Part shown: one piece after another, positions 9,910 to 17,900 of the stretch
How positions within the stretch are numbered: position 1 is the first letter of the stretch
Layout: every line of letters begins with the position of its first letter
DNA from: Proteromonas lacertae
Taxonomy: Eukaryota; Sar; Bigyra; Opalinata; Proteromonadidae
Direction: 5' to 3'
Assembly: GCA_002245135.1 (NCBI GenBank)
Contig: NGBS01001161.1
Span: 1 to 64,000, forward strand
Length of the DNA: 64,000 nt
Made by a program: the position numbers and the translations under genes
Notes under the pieces: model-generated
What the model was told of the DNA's origin: nothing
The model's input: only the letters and a program-made list of their open reading frames with translations
The model's database searches: none

Positions 9910-10989
9910 ATGCTTGAAAAAGAGGAATTCCTCAAAGAACTTAAAGAAATCAAGGATGAAGATCTTGAAGAAAGTGATAAAGAGGATAAAAATGAAAAAG
10001 ATTGCTGTGTAGTAAAAGGCAAAAATAATGAAGGAGGTGTAGGAAATCCTGATAATATAACTCGTGAAAAATACTTAGAAAAAGTAAAGGAAATAAGGTC
10101 ACAAATGAATGAAAAGGAAAAAAAACAAAGTTTGGATATTATGAAAAAACATGAACAAGCAAGAAATAGAGTTCAACGTTATAAAGAATGGGAAGAAAAA
10201 CATACATCTATTATTGAACCTGATGATGATTTTGAAGATCCTCCACCTCCAGAGCTTCCTCCAAAACCGAAATCAGATCCTATTAAAGAGGTGTTACAAA
10301 AAACATCAATATTGAATAAGTTTAATGTCAAAAAGATATCTAAATCCTCTCCTGAATCAATTCCTCCGAAGGATATTAGCAAATTGAAGAAAGTTAAAGA
10401 TGTTACAAAAGAAATCGAAAAAGAGGATAATCCTCAGATTATAGTATCAGAAAGTGATACAGATTCAGATGATGAAAAAGTAATTGTAGCAAAGAAGAGA
10501 AAAATTAATCCTCAGAATATAGATATTATGAAGCAAAAGCAAAGAAAAGTAAATACTCTAGATACATCCAAAAATTATACAGATGCTGACCTATTCGATA
10601 TGATCCTCCAAAAAAAGTATCCTATACAGGAATGGTACAACCATGGATTATTAGTCAAATATATAAATATTATTGGTATTAATACTTGCAAATACTTAAA
10701 GAATGAATTATTAAAATATAAAAAGAATCAGATGAACAAGGCTTATAAAAAGTCAGATAGAATGGACGAAATATTAAAAGAAATGAGCAAGTATAAAGAG
10801 CAGTATAAATCAACTGATATAAAGCAGTTTCCTGATAAAGAAAGCTACAAAAAGCAGTATAATGACTTAAAGAAAGCTAAAGATGATTATGAGGATGAGA
10901 TTGATGAAATACAGAAAGATGTAGAGAAAGTCAAAGAAGGTTTAAAGCCAGTGGAACAAAGGATCAAAGATCTGGAAAAAGCACATTAA
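9910..10989 (+). CDS. Long charged coiled-coil viral protein
   Basis: About 359 residues, whole frame. It is acidic at the N-terminus (EEFLKELKEIKDEDLEESDK), with a Lys/Glu helical stretch at about 60-110, a Pro cluster at about 115-125 (PPPPELPPKPKSDP), a Lys/Ser/Pro region, an acidic serine segment (SESDTDSDDEK) followed by basic KKRKINPQ, then a small globular-looking stretch (DLFDMILQKKYPIQEWYNHGLL) and a long C-terminal coiled coil (about 270-355). No catalytic motif is visible. It may be a scaffold, tail-like or DNA-organising protein. The gene is followed by about 150 bp of T-rich sequence before a GC-rich island. Confidence 0.5.
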   Translation: MLEKEEFLKELKEIKDEDLEESDKEDKNEKDCCVVKGKNNEGGVGNPDNITREKYLEKVKEIRSQMNEKEKKQSLDIMKKHEQARNRVQRYKEWEEKHTSIIEPDDDFEDPPPPELPPKPKSDPIKEVLQKTSILNKFNVKKISKSSPESIPPKDISKLKKVKDVTKEIEKEDNPQIIVSESDTDSDDEKVIVAKKRKINPQNIDIMKQKQRKVNTLDTSKNYTDADLFDMILQKKYPIQEWYNHGLLVKYINIIGINTCKYLKNELLKYKKNQMNKAYKKSDRMDEILKEMSKYKEQYKSTDIKQFPDKESYKKQYNDLKKAKDDYEDEIDEIQKDVEKVKEGLKPVEQRIKDLEKAH

Positions 10990-11145
10990 TTAAACCCTAA
11001 TAATAATTCCTCATTTTGAAATGACTTTTGTTTGTTTTTCCTCTATACTAAAAAGCATAATTATATTGTTATAAACAATTTCATTTTGTTCTATATTTTT
11101 AATAAATAACATAAAAATAATCAAGCGAAGGAAAAATGAAAAAAT

Positions 11146-11262
11146 AAGATGTCGAAGAACCGACTGCGCCGACATCTGTCGCTGCGAGACCCTATTGACC
11201 CCCCTTCGGGGGGTAGCTCGCCTTCGGCTCGCAGCCGCCTATCGTCGGAACCGCCTAACGAC
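11146..11262. other. GC-rich hairpin island inside AT-rich DNA
   Basis: About 117 bp of strongly GC-rich sequence in a region that is otherwise near 75-80% AT. It contains a perfect C6-TTC-G6 palindrome at 11,199-11,213 with a UUCG-type loop, nested within an 8-bp inverted repeat GCTGCGAG (11,181-11,188) and CTCGCAGC (11,228-11,235). It could be a structured RNA gene, a hairpin left by an old transposon end, or a deletion scar within the viral element. I see no protein-coding sense in it. Confidence 0.5.
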
Positions 11263-11295
11263 GGAATACACTTAAGTATTATATATACACATATA

Positions 11296-11444
11296 TATAT
11301 CAATTTACATATTTTGATGGATATGTTTCTAAACAGAAGTTTGGTATTAATCATATTAGAAGTAGAAATCATCATATCTATACTGCTTATGAAGAAAAGA
11401 TAGGACTTACATATTTTGATGATAAAAGATACTTTGAGGATGAT
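11296..11444 (+). pseudogene. Tail fragment resembling protein-primed DNA polymerase B, left of the nested insertion
   Basis: The frame up to the insertion point contains the pattern IRSRNHHIYTAYEEKIGLT then FDDKRYFEDD. I recognise this layout (I-R-S-[KR]-x-H-x-[IV]-[YF], then E-K-x-x-L/L-x, then DDKR) from the extreme C-terminus of Polinton-type polymerase B proteins. Only this tail is left; the rest of the gene is missing from the window. The nested element begins directly after it. Identification rests on remembered family patterns. Confidence 0.4.
11439..11444. repeat. Target-site duplication GATGAT, left copy
   Basis: The six bases GATGAT directly precede the left TIR; the same six follow the right TIR at 17,468-17,473. 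Confidence 0.85.
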
Positions 11445-11531
11445 TGTTGTTCCCCGTATGGCGGAAATCTATATTGCAGAATGATTCAATCAAAACTAAT
11501 ATGATATTCATGATGTTCGGAGTTAGTTATT
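11445..11531 (+). repeat. Left terminal inverted repeat of the nested element
   Basis: 87 bp matching the reverse complement of 17,364-17,467 with two mismatches, apart from a 17-bp tandem unit present only at the right end. Confidence 0.9.
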
Positions 11532-12480
11532 TTAGAATATATAGGTTTCGACCCATATAAACAACTATTTTAGGCAACGAAAAAATGTCTTAATATGACA
11601 TGAAACCTATCTAGATAGACTACAAAATTCATGTAGATTATGAATATAATATTATTTTATATATATACACTCAAAATGAAAATTATCAGTTATTCAGGAT
11701 TTAAGAATTTGACCCCTTCTGACGTCATTTCTGTCTCGAGTTTTCTATCAAACTTTTGAAATGTTTTTCTTGATTTTTCTTATTATATAGTGTTTTTTAA
11801 ATTACTTTACTATAAATATTAGAATTAATAATGAACAATTTACCATTTGATATACATAGAAACTAAAATACAATTAAATCTACCTAAATAGCTAATGTTC
11901 ATATATTTTATAATTTATAAATGAAATGTTTATTAAACAATTTATAATTATTTATTTTATATAGCTTATTTTAGTTAACTGCTTCTATTTACTAATTACT
12001 TAAATATGAGACTACTACATATTTCATTTACTCATATTGGATAAGAACCATTATTAGTTGATTATAAATTTTAGTTAATTCTATTCTAAAGTCATCCTAT
12101 ACAGTCATTTAAAAATATATCCGTTTCCTTTGATATTTGAATTTAATTTTGAAAATGTAAGTGCTATATATATTATTTATATATTATTCTTATATATTAT
12201 TATTATATTATAAATTATATACTCATGTAATCATATTAATATATTTATTACCTGATTTTAGATTTAATATAACAATCATCCTTACAGTACTTGTTTATCA
12301 AATGTTGTATATGGTTTTTATACTTATTACACTTGATTTTTTGTGATGAGTCATTTTAAACATCGTTATAAGCAGAATATAATTCTAGGTTACAATAATG
12401 AGTTTGATAAATAGTGCATACACTAGTTATATGATTTTTTAAAGTATTATGGAAATGATATGTCTTACTAGTTTATAAAA
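11532..12480. other. AT-rich subterminal region of the nested element, no gene seen
   Basis: About 950 bp of very AT-rich sequence with stops in all frames apart from short AT-driven stretches (such as 12,161-12,346, which is low-complexity Ile/Leu/Tyr). I see no RNA gene. It could carry promoters for the frames that start near 12,480. Confidence 0.5.
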
Positions 12481-13545
12481 GAAGATCCACAAGATTATGA
12501 AATTGCTGGTTTGTTCGTTAAATTAAGAAACATAAAAGAAAAAGCAATAATCTATTACAGTGTGAAAGATGAAAAAGTCATAAAAAGATTTGATTATCTT
12601 CATACAATTAATTCAAATGATATGTTTCAAGAAGTGGAGAGAGTAATATGATCTAATATGCTGTTTGTTAAATTAGATGAGATAATAGCTGATTTTGATA
12701 GTCCTTCAACAGGAATAGTAGATCCATCAGTTCCAACCACTACAGCTACAGCAGCACCCCAACAGAAGCTGCTCCAGGAGCAATAACATATTCGATTTAT
12801 TAGTAATTTCTCAATGTCTTTATTATCAAATCATCGAATAATAGAGAATATAAAACTTGCTTATATAGATGGAAGTAGTGAGATGGTAGTAAAAGAAATA
12901 ATTGAAGTTTCATTTCTTCATTTGGGAAGTGTAAATGGTGATAATTGTAATGGTAATATATTATACAGTAATGCGATGACATACAGTTTACTTAGTCGAA
13001 GTTATCAAAACTTAATGAAAAGTTATGAGATAATCACTTCCTTTATAACAAATGAAAGAAATTTAGTATATAAAGGAAGTTATGAAATGAAAGATATAAG
13101 CTGCACAGCTGCTTACGATGTAGTATCTCAAATCAATACAAATTGTCAAGGAAGTTGTTTAATAATTAGTGTAATAACAATGAATAGTGTGGATTATCCA
13201 GTATTGAGTTTCAGTTTAGATGAGATAATAATCAATAGTTATTTGAACAGTTATGAAAGTGAAAGTAGTAAATCGTTAAAAGAATCGTTGAAGTTATATA
13301 TTGATTAACTAATTTTAACATCTACAATGTCAATTGGTTATTCAATAATCAAAATATATGTCGATTCAATCAATCCGATAGGTAAAGATGAAACTGAATA
13401 TAAAAACGATTATACAATAAGTGATGAGTTAATAAAAAGTTCAAACAAACGAATAGGTATTTGGCTAAATGAAGAAGATAATGATGTTCGAATTTATTAT
13501 ATTATGAAGCAATATGAGATTACATTTGGAGTTTGCTCATCTTAA
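12481..13545 (+). CDS. Unrecognised upstream frames of the nested element
   Basis: Three consecutive plus-strand coding-like stretches precede the integrase. The first (about 12,481-12,786) contains FIKEDPQDYEIAGLFVKLRN and ends in a Thr/Ala/Pro stretch. The second (12,814-13,308) has 164 residues beginning MSLLSNHRIIENIKLAYIDG, with several Cys and an alternating beta-like pattern. The third (13,327-13,545) has 72 residues and overlaps the integrase frame. None matches a family I know. The Cys-containing middle frame could be a small structural or DNA-binding protein. Their relation to each other is unclear, so they are kept as separate stretches. Confidence 0.4.
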
Positions 13546-15043
13546 ATCTGATCCTCTCTTTGATAAGATTCAAGAAATGAATTTATATGGAATAACAAGA
13601 GAAGTTGTAGAAATATATGTTAAATTATGCAATGGATGCAAAGAAACAAAGAAAATAACATTACAGAAACCAGTAAAGCCGATTATATCTCATTATCCTA
13701 TAGATCGTGTGGTAATTGATTTAATTGAAATGACAGCATTTAATCCACATAAAAAAAGAGGTAAATACAATTATATATTGACAATGATAGATCATTATTC
13801 AAATTTTACAATGCTTTACCCACAAAAGACGAAAACAGATAGAGAAACAGTGAAGAATGTCCAGTCCTATATTAGAATCTTCGGTCCTCCAAGAATAATT
13901 CAATCTGATAATGGTGCAGAGTTTAAGAACAAAATGATGAAGGATTTATTAGAAAAGTACAATATTAAAGAAGTCCACAGCTCTCCAAGACATCCGCAAT
14001 GCAATGGTAAAGTTGAAAGAATGAATAGATTAGTCAAAGAAACAATTACAAGTTATCACAATATTGAACCAAAAGTTTATTGGATAAATTTTATAGAAAG
14101 AACAATTGAAAGAATAAACTCATCAAAATGTAGAAGAACAAGATGTAAAGCTAGATCATTATTTTTTATGAGTGTTAATGAGATAATGAAACAGAATCCA
14201 AAGTTTAAACTTGAAGGAATAGTAGAAGAAGATTATGATGATGATAATAATGATGATGATGTTTGTGATTATATTGATGATACTGATAATGAACTTGATG
14301 AATTATACTTCGATTATGAAGATAAAGATGATATAGATAACAATGAAATGAAGAAAAAGAAAAGAGAAGATGATAATTACAAAAAGAACGAGAAAAAGTT
14401 TAAAAAAGAAAATAGCAGGAAGAAAGATAAAGATGATAATTTAGATGATAATTTAGATAATAATAGTTTAGAAGAAGACATAGTTGAGAATATAAATGAT
14501 GATAAAAGTATAGATGAAACACTTTTAGATATTGAGAAGAATGAGAAAGAGACAATAGCGAAGAATGAAAAGATAAATAACCATGAAATTAAAGAGTTGA
14601 AATCAGTAAAAGATAAGAAGTTTACAAAAAATAAAAAGGTCTATGAAGATGAAATAGTAGATATTATTAATGAAACTAATGAAGATAATGATGAAGAAGA
14701 ATCGACAGAAGAGGAAACTGAAAGTAATGAGTTTATTGCTAATGTAACAAAGCACTTCAAAGCAGCAAATCAAATATATGATGAAATGAAAACTAGACAA
14801 TATAAATATAATAATAATATGGTAAATGTTTCCAAAAAGAAATTAAAAGGAAAAGAAATAGCTCTTAAAGAGGGAGATGTTGTTGTATATTCTGAAAATA
14901 GAAAGAATTATCAAGATAGAAACAAGTTTGCAATAGTTAAACAGGATAAGAAGGCGAAGAAAGAAAAGTTATATATAATGTATATTATTATTATATATAT
15001 ATATGTATATATAGAACTGATGATTATAAAACTATTAGAATAA
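13514..15043 (+). CDS. Retroviral-type DD35E integrase (transposase of the nested element)
   Basis: 509-residue frame. An HHCC zinc-binding domain is present (His4, His9, Cys39, Cys42), followed by an rve core with Asp69 (VVIDLIEM), Asp132 (IIQSDNGAEF) and Glu168 (CNGKVERMNRL), giving exactly 35 residues between the second Asp and the Glu. The layout YGITREVVE...C..C is typical of cellular integrases of Ginger, KRBA2 and Polinton type. A long Asp/Lys/Glu-rich linker (about 235-430) follows, then a basic C-terminal part (KKKLKGKEIALKEGDVVVYSE) that resembles the small SH3-like barrel at the end of integrases. It would cut and join the TIR ends. The last residues read into an AT-only GT...AG stretch like the introns of nearby host genes. 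Confidence 0.85.
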   Translation: MRLHLEFAHLKSDPLFDKIQEMNLYGITREVVEIYVKLCNGCKETKKITLQKPVKPIISHYPIDRVVIDLIEMTAFNPHKKRGKYNYILTMIDHYSNFTMLYPQKTKTDRETVKNVQSYIRIFGPPRIIQSDNGAEFKNKMMKDLLEKYNIKEVHSSPRHPQCNGKVERMNRLVKETITSYHNIEPKVYWINFIERTIERINSSKCRRTRCKARSLFFMSVNEIMKQNPKFKLEGIVEEDYDDDNNDDDVCDYIDDTDNELDELYFDYEDKDDIDNNEMKKKKREDDNYKKNEKKFKKENSRKKDKDDNLDDNLDNNSLEEDIVENINDDKSIDETLLDIEKNEKETIAKNEKINNHEIKELKSVKDKKFTKNKKVYEDEIVDIINETNEDNDEEESTEEETESNEFIANVTKHFKAANQIYDEMKTRQYKYNNNMVNVSKKKLKGKEIALKEGDVVVYSENRKNYQDRNKFAIVKQDKKAKKEKLYIMYIIIIYIYVYIELMIIKLLE

Positions 15044-15332
15044 GACCATCAACGCCTGTACATAAAATACAACTCACAGAGGAAGTAAATGCTGTTACTA
15101 AAAGAAAAGCCAGTAAAATATATGTACATATAAATATATATACAATATAATATAGATCGATCATACTCCACAAAAGAAGAATAAATATTGTTCAGAATCT
15201 GATATTGAAAGAATACACGACATTGTAAGAAATCCTAAGCTTAATGCTGTTTATGAAACAATAGCTATTCCTTGCAATGATAATATTGAACAAAATCAAG
15301 TTGATGAAAGAAAATTAAAATATGTAATAGAA

Positions 15333-15758
15333 TTGATGAATAGAATAGGTAAAGAACAATTGGATCTTGAAGATTTACAATATTTATTAAAATTATATTA
15401 TTATAATAATATTTATAAAGATTATGATAATAATTATTTACATGATGGAAAGTTTGAAAAGTTTTTAATCAAATCCAATGGCATTTATTACACTATGGTT
15501 GTTAACAATAAAAAACAAACAGTTAATATCATAGATCCATCAGGCGAAGGTAACTATGATGAAGATTTAAAGAAATTATCTACTCATGTTACAAGTACAG
15601 ATGGAAATGGTTATAAAGTAATGTATGATGTCATCGAAGTAACCCATCCACAAGCAACAGAAATAATAGCATTAATTACTTTCATGGCAAGTATTAAAAA
15701 AACTCAATTTGGATTTATAGACAACGCATTAATGGAAATACTTTTCAAAGATTATTAA
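15333..15758 (+). CDS. Ulp1-fold-like domain without clear catalytic set
   Basis: 141-residue frame between integrase and protease. The segment FLIKSNGIYYTMVVNNKKQTVNIIDPSGEG has the strand-turn-strand shape of the Ulp1/adenain fold around the catalytic His and Asp, but a Tyr-Tyr pair stands where His is expected and no Cys follows. It may be a non-catalytic copy of the neighbouring protease domain, perhaps the result of a tandem duplication. This is a weak structural resemblance judged by eye. Confidence 0.35.
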   Translation: MMNRIGKEQLDLEDLQYLLKLYYYNNIYKDYDNNYLHDGKFEKFLIKSNGIYYTMVVNNKKQTVNIIDPSGEGNYDEDLKKLSTHVTSTDGNGYKVMYDVIEVTHPQATEIIALITFMASIKKTQFGFIDNALMEILFKDY

Positions 15759-15764
15759 AAAACC

Positions 15765-16559
15765 TTGGTTAACAATCATTCCAGAATTATAGAGTTAGCA
15801 TATATAGAAGTTATGCCGATTAAAGAAGATAATGCCAATGATCAAAACATCTTGTACGATGAAGTTCAATACAATTCATTAAATTTTTTGGATAAAGTTA
15901 GACTCAACTATCAATATAACGATGAAGGAGTAAGATATTATGGAACAGAAAAGGATTATTTTATTAGAAAAGTAAATGATATAAAGGATGTTTTAGACAA
16001 AGATACAATGTTGGATGATGACCAATTCAAAATTCTCCTACATTTTATGAATAGTAATAATGATCATGTTGTAGATCCATTACTATTTTATTATCAAGAC
16101 AGAGCCAAAATCAAAATCAACATAAATGGAATATATTTTTTTCCAGTTGTTAAAGATTTACATTGGACGTTGTTTGAAGCAGATTATATAATAAACAGAT
16201 ACATCAAAATTACAGTTTATGATTCAATGGGTTATTTTAGAAATAATAATAAAGAAAGAAGTGAAATAGTTAATACAATCTCATCAATATTTGTAATGAA
16301 CAGTGAAGATTATGAACTTAAAGTGAAGTATCATGAATCCAAGTTGATGCAAGGTAAGGACAACAGTTGTGGTTATTATGTGTTATTTTTCTTAGCTGCG
16401 AGAATCAACTTGGATATTGAAAAGATCCCAAACATTGAATCATTTAATATTGACTATTTTATCAAAGATATTAAGAAAGGATTACAGAATTTAGATGATA
16501 ATGAAAAGGCAAAGATGTATTTCTATGCAAGTAAAAGACCAACTTATTACAAGAATTAA
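15765..16559 (+). CDS. Ulp1/adenain-type cysteine protease of the nested element
   Basis: Frame of about 264 residues. The catalytic set is visible: His133 in DLHWTLFEAD, Asp153 in VYDSMGYF, Gln196 in LMQGKDN, Cys202 in DNSCGYYVLFFLAA. This is the Ulp1 (C48) arrangement. Ulp1-type proteases are known passengers of several eukaryotic DNA transposon groups, where they may process the transposase or remove SUMO from it. The open stretch begins without an ATG. It lies immediately after the 15,333 frame and ends the coding part of the element. Confidence 0.75.
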   Translation: MVNNHSRIIELAYIEVMPIKEDNANDQNILYDEVQYNSLNFLDKVRLNYQYNDEGVRYYGTEKDYFIRKVNDIKDVLDKDTMLDDDQFKILLHFMNSNNDHVVDPLLFYYQDRAKIKININGIYFFPVVKDLHWTLFEADYIINRYIKITVYDSMGYFRNNNKERSEIVNTISSIFVMNSEDYELKVKYHESKLMQGKDNSCGYYVLFFLAARINLDIEKIPNIESFNIDYFIKDIKKGLQNLDDNEKAKMYFYASKRPTYYKN

Positions 16560-17363
16560 TGCACTCATTATTACTTCTATCACTATTATAAACTCTTTAT
16601 TTCTTACATTCTATTAATTATTTTTAATTTTTGGGTATAAAATAAAAAGCAACTGAATAATTTAAAACTATGTATAATTTGAATTACAATATTGTTCAGC
16701 TTTATAAATATATAATAAAATATGAAATTATGTAATTTTGACTTAATCGATTAAGAAAATTTTTGAAATTTTGATATTCATTACATGTGATTATATATAA
16801 ATGTAAATCACTTAATAAGCATTTGAATTATAATAATTTTGTTTCATTTCAATATAGATAATGTAGTTAAAAATCGATTCCGCCATATGGGGACTCCAAT
16901 TTCATTCATCTCCCATATGGCTTTTAGAAGACTTACATTCATTTCATTTATATGAATGAATTACAATATTGTTCAGCTTTATAAATATATTATAAAATTA
17001 TATTAAAGTTAAAATTATAGAAATTCGATATTTAATGTATCTCATTTTTATAAAATCTTAAAGTATCAGTCTATAATATTGCAGAATATATTATTAAATA
17101 ATTTTATGACTACTTTAGCATAAAAGAATTAGTAAATGTTTTAAAAATAGAAAAATTGCACAATTAAGGGGGTGAAAAAATTAAGGAATTTCATTATATT
17201 TTTTCGATTATCATAATAACCAGATGGAATTTTTTTATAATATTTTATAATATTCTTAGTTAGAATATGTACTAATAGAATATTAAATAATATTAAATAT
17301 ATTGGTGAATTGAGTGATATCGTCTCATGTCTTACATATGATAAAGTTTATTATATATTTGTT
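16560..17363. other. AT-rich right subterminal region with internal repeats
   Basis: No gene is seen. A segment of about 40 bp with the core CAATATTGTTCAGCTTTATA occurs at about 16,681-16,723 and again at 16,963-17,000. At 16,876-16,921 an inverted repeat (GCCATATGGG facing CCCATATGGC) carries a variant of the TIR word CCGCCATACGGGG, preceded by GATT as in the TIR. Confidence 0.55.
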
Positions 17364-17467
17364 AATAACTAACTCCGATCATCATGAATATCATATTAGT
17401 TTTGATTGAATCACTCTGCAATATAGATTTCCGCCATACGGGGATTTCCGCCATACGGGGAACAACA
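17364..17467 (-). repeat. Right terminal inverted repeat of the nested element
   Basis: 104 bp. Identical to the left TIR except for two mismatches and an extra tandem copy of a 17-bp unit (ATTTCCGCCATACGGGG at 17,427-17,443 and 17,444-17,460). Confidence 0.9.
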
Positions 17468-17505
17468 GATGATTATGAAACAGTTCCTTATGGATACAAT
17501 AATTA
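17468..17505 (+). pseudogene. Polymerase B-like tail fragment, right of the nested insertion
   Basis: The first six bases are the right copy of the target duplication GATGAT. The following short frame (YETVPYGYNN then stop) fits the last residues of a Polinton-type polymerase, where a T-L-x-Y/W-G-H-like ending is usual. It shows that the nested element entered the polymerase tail of the older element. Confidence 0.4.
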
Positions 17506-17583
17506 GATTTCCTCTAATATTATATACTGATTCTATATTCTTATTTTTGTTTTAATCTATTCTAGTCTATACTATAGTCTAGT

Positions 17584-17633
17584 CCTCCACCCCGCCGGCA
17601 TCCCCCCATCGGCCCCCCACAGGGGGGCTGGTC
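17584..17633. other. Second GC-rich hairpin island
   Basis: About 50 bp of GC-rich sequence in AT-rich surroundings, containing a perfect GCCCCCC-ACA-GGGGGGC hairpin (17,612-17,628). It lies about 80 bp beyond the end of the polymerase fragment and may belong to the terminal region of the older element. Confidence 0.45.
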
Positions 17634-17804
17634 AGATAGACACATAATATATTATAATCCTCTAGTATGATGGTATCATATTGGAGGAAGAATTTTTAAT
17701 AATTGATCAGTAGAGGTTTCAAATTTTTTCAATAATATTATGTTTAGCAGGGAGGATTTTTCATTTGTCATCTTTTTCAATAAGAGGATTTTATAAAATT
17801 TATA

Positions 17805-17868
17805 TTTCCTCTTTCAAAGAGGATCTAAAAATCCTCTTTCCTCTTTCAGAGAGGATATAAAAATCCTC
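17805..17868. repeat. Two tandem 32-bp units with AGAGGAT/ATCCTCT hairpins
   Basis: Two adjacent 32-bp units (17,805-17,836 and 17,837-17,868) differ at a few bases. Each contains CTCTTTC..AGAGGAT and AAAAATCCTC, so each can fold on itself or on its neighbour. Further GAGGAT/ATCCTC words continue to about 17,900 and occur singly from 17,655. This is the last viral-type sequence before host DNA and is probably part of the right terminal region of the older element. Confidence 0.6.
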
Positions 17869-17900
17869 TTTTAGAAGAGGATCCTCTATAAAAGAGGATT

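Larger units (their letters stand above)
11445..17467. mobile_element. Nested integrase + Ulp1-protease TIR element (Ginger/TDD- or Polinton-related), looks close to whole
   Basis: A 6,023-bp element bounded by TIRs starting TGTTGTTCCCCGTATGGCGG and a 6-bp target duplication GATGAT. It encodes a retroviral-type integrase and a Ulp1-type protease plus upstream frames of unknown role. Integrase-bearing cut-and-paste elements with TG...CA ends are the Ginger/TDD group (4-5 bp duplications as I recall), while 6-bp duplications are usual for Polintons; this one mixes both traits. The TIRs differ at only about 2 of 87 aligned positions, so the insertion is probably young compared with its host element. 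Proline codons are mostly CCA, unlike the surrounding viral block. No capsid-like gene is evident. Confidence 0.8.
1..17900. mobile_element. Polinton/adintovirus-like integrated element, broken, left end outside window
   Basis: This region is a block of tightly packed viral-type genes: an adenain/Ulp1-like cysteine protease, an Arg-rich core-like protein, several small acidic or proline-rich proteins, a coiled-coil protein and a tail resembling protein-primed DNA polymerase B. No host-like gene occurs until 18,763. Codon use differs from the host genes to the right: proline is mostly CCT here and mostly CCA there, and GAGGAT/ATCCTC words are very frequent on both strands. The element looks broken, with roughly half a dozen breaks concentrated in the two largest genes and loss of most of the polymerase. 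Many small frames remain open, which suggests moderate rather than great age. I see no packaging ATPase or canonical double-jelly-roll capsid gene in this part; they could lie left of the window. The right boundary (about 17,900) is inferred from where the repeats stop. Confidence 0.6.

Noticed and set aside
11121-11403. Overlapping open stretches on both strands through the GC-rich island
   Set aside because: Both are by-products of the stop-poor GC-rich island. They switch composition at its border and show no coding sense there.
12161-12346. Open stretch of 61 residues in the subterminal part of the nested element
   Set aside because: It is AT-driven Ile/Leu/Tyr low-complexity sequence without motif or codon bias.
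13514-15043. LTR retrotransposon as source of the integrase
   Set aside because: There is no reverse transcriptase, RNase H, gag or direct long terminal repeat around it. The ends are inverted repeats with a 6-bp duplication.
17427-17460. CRISPR-like direct repeat
   Set aside because: There are only two adjacent copies without spacers, and they lie inside a transposon terminal repeat of a eukaryote.
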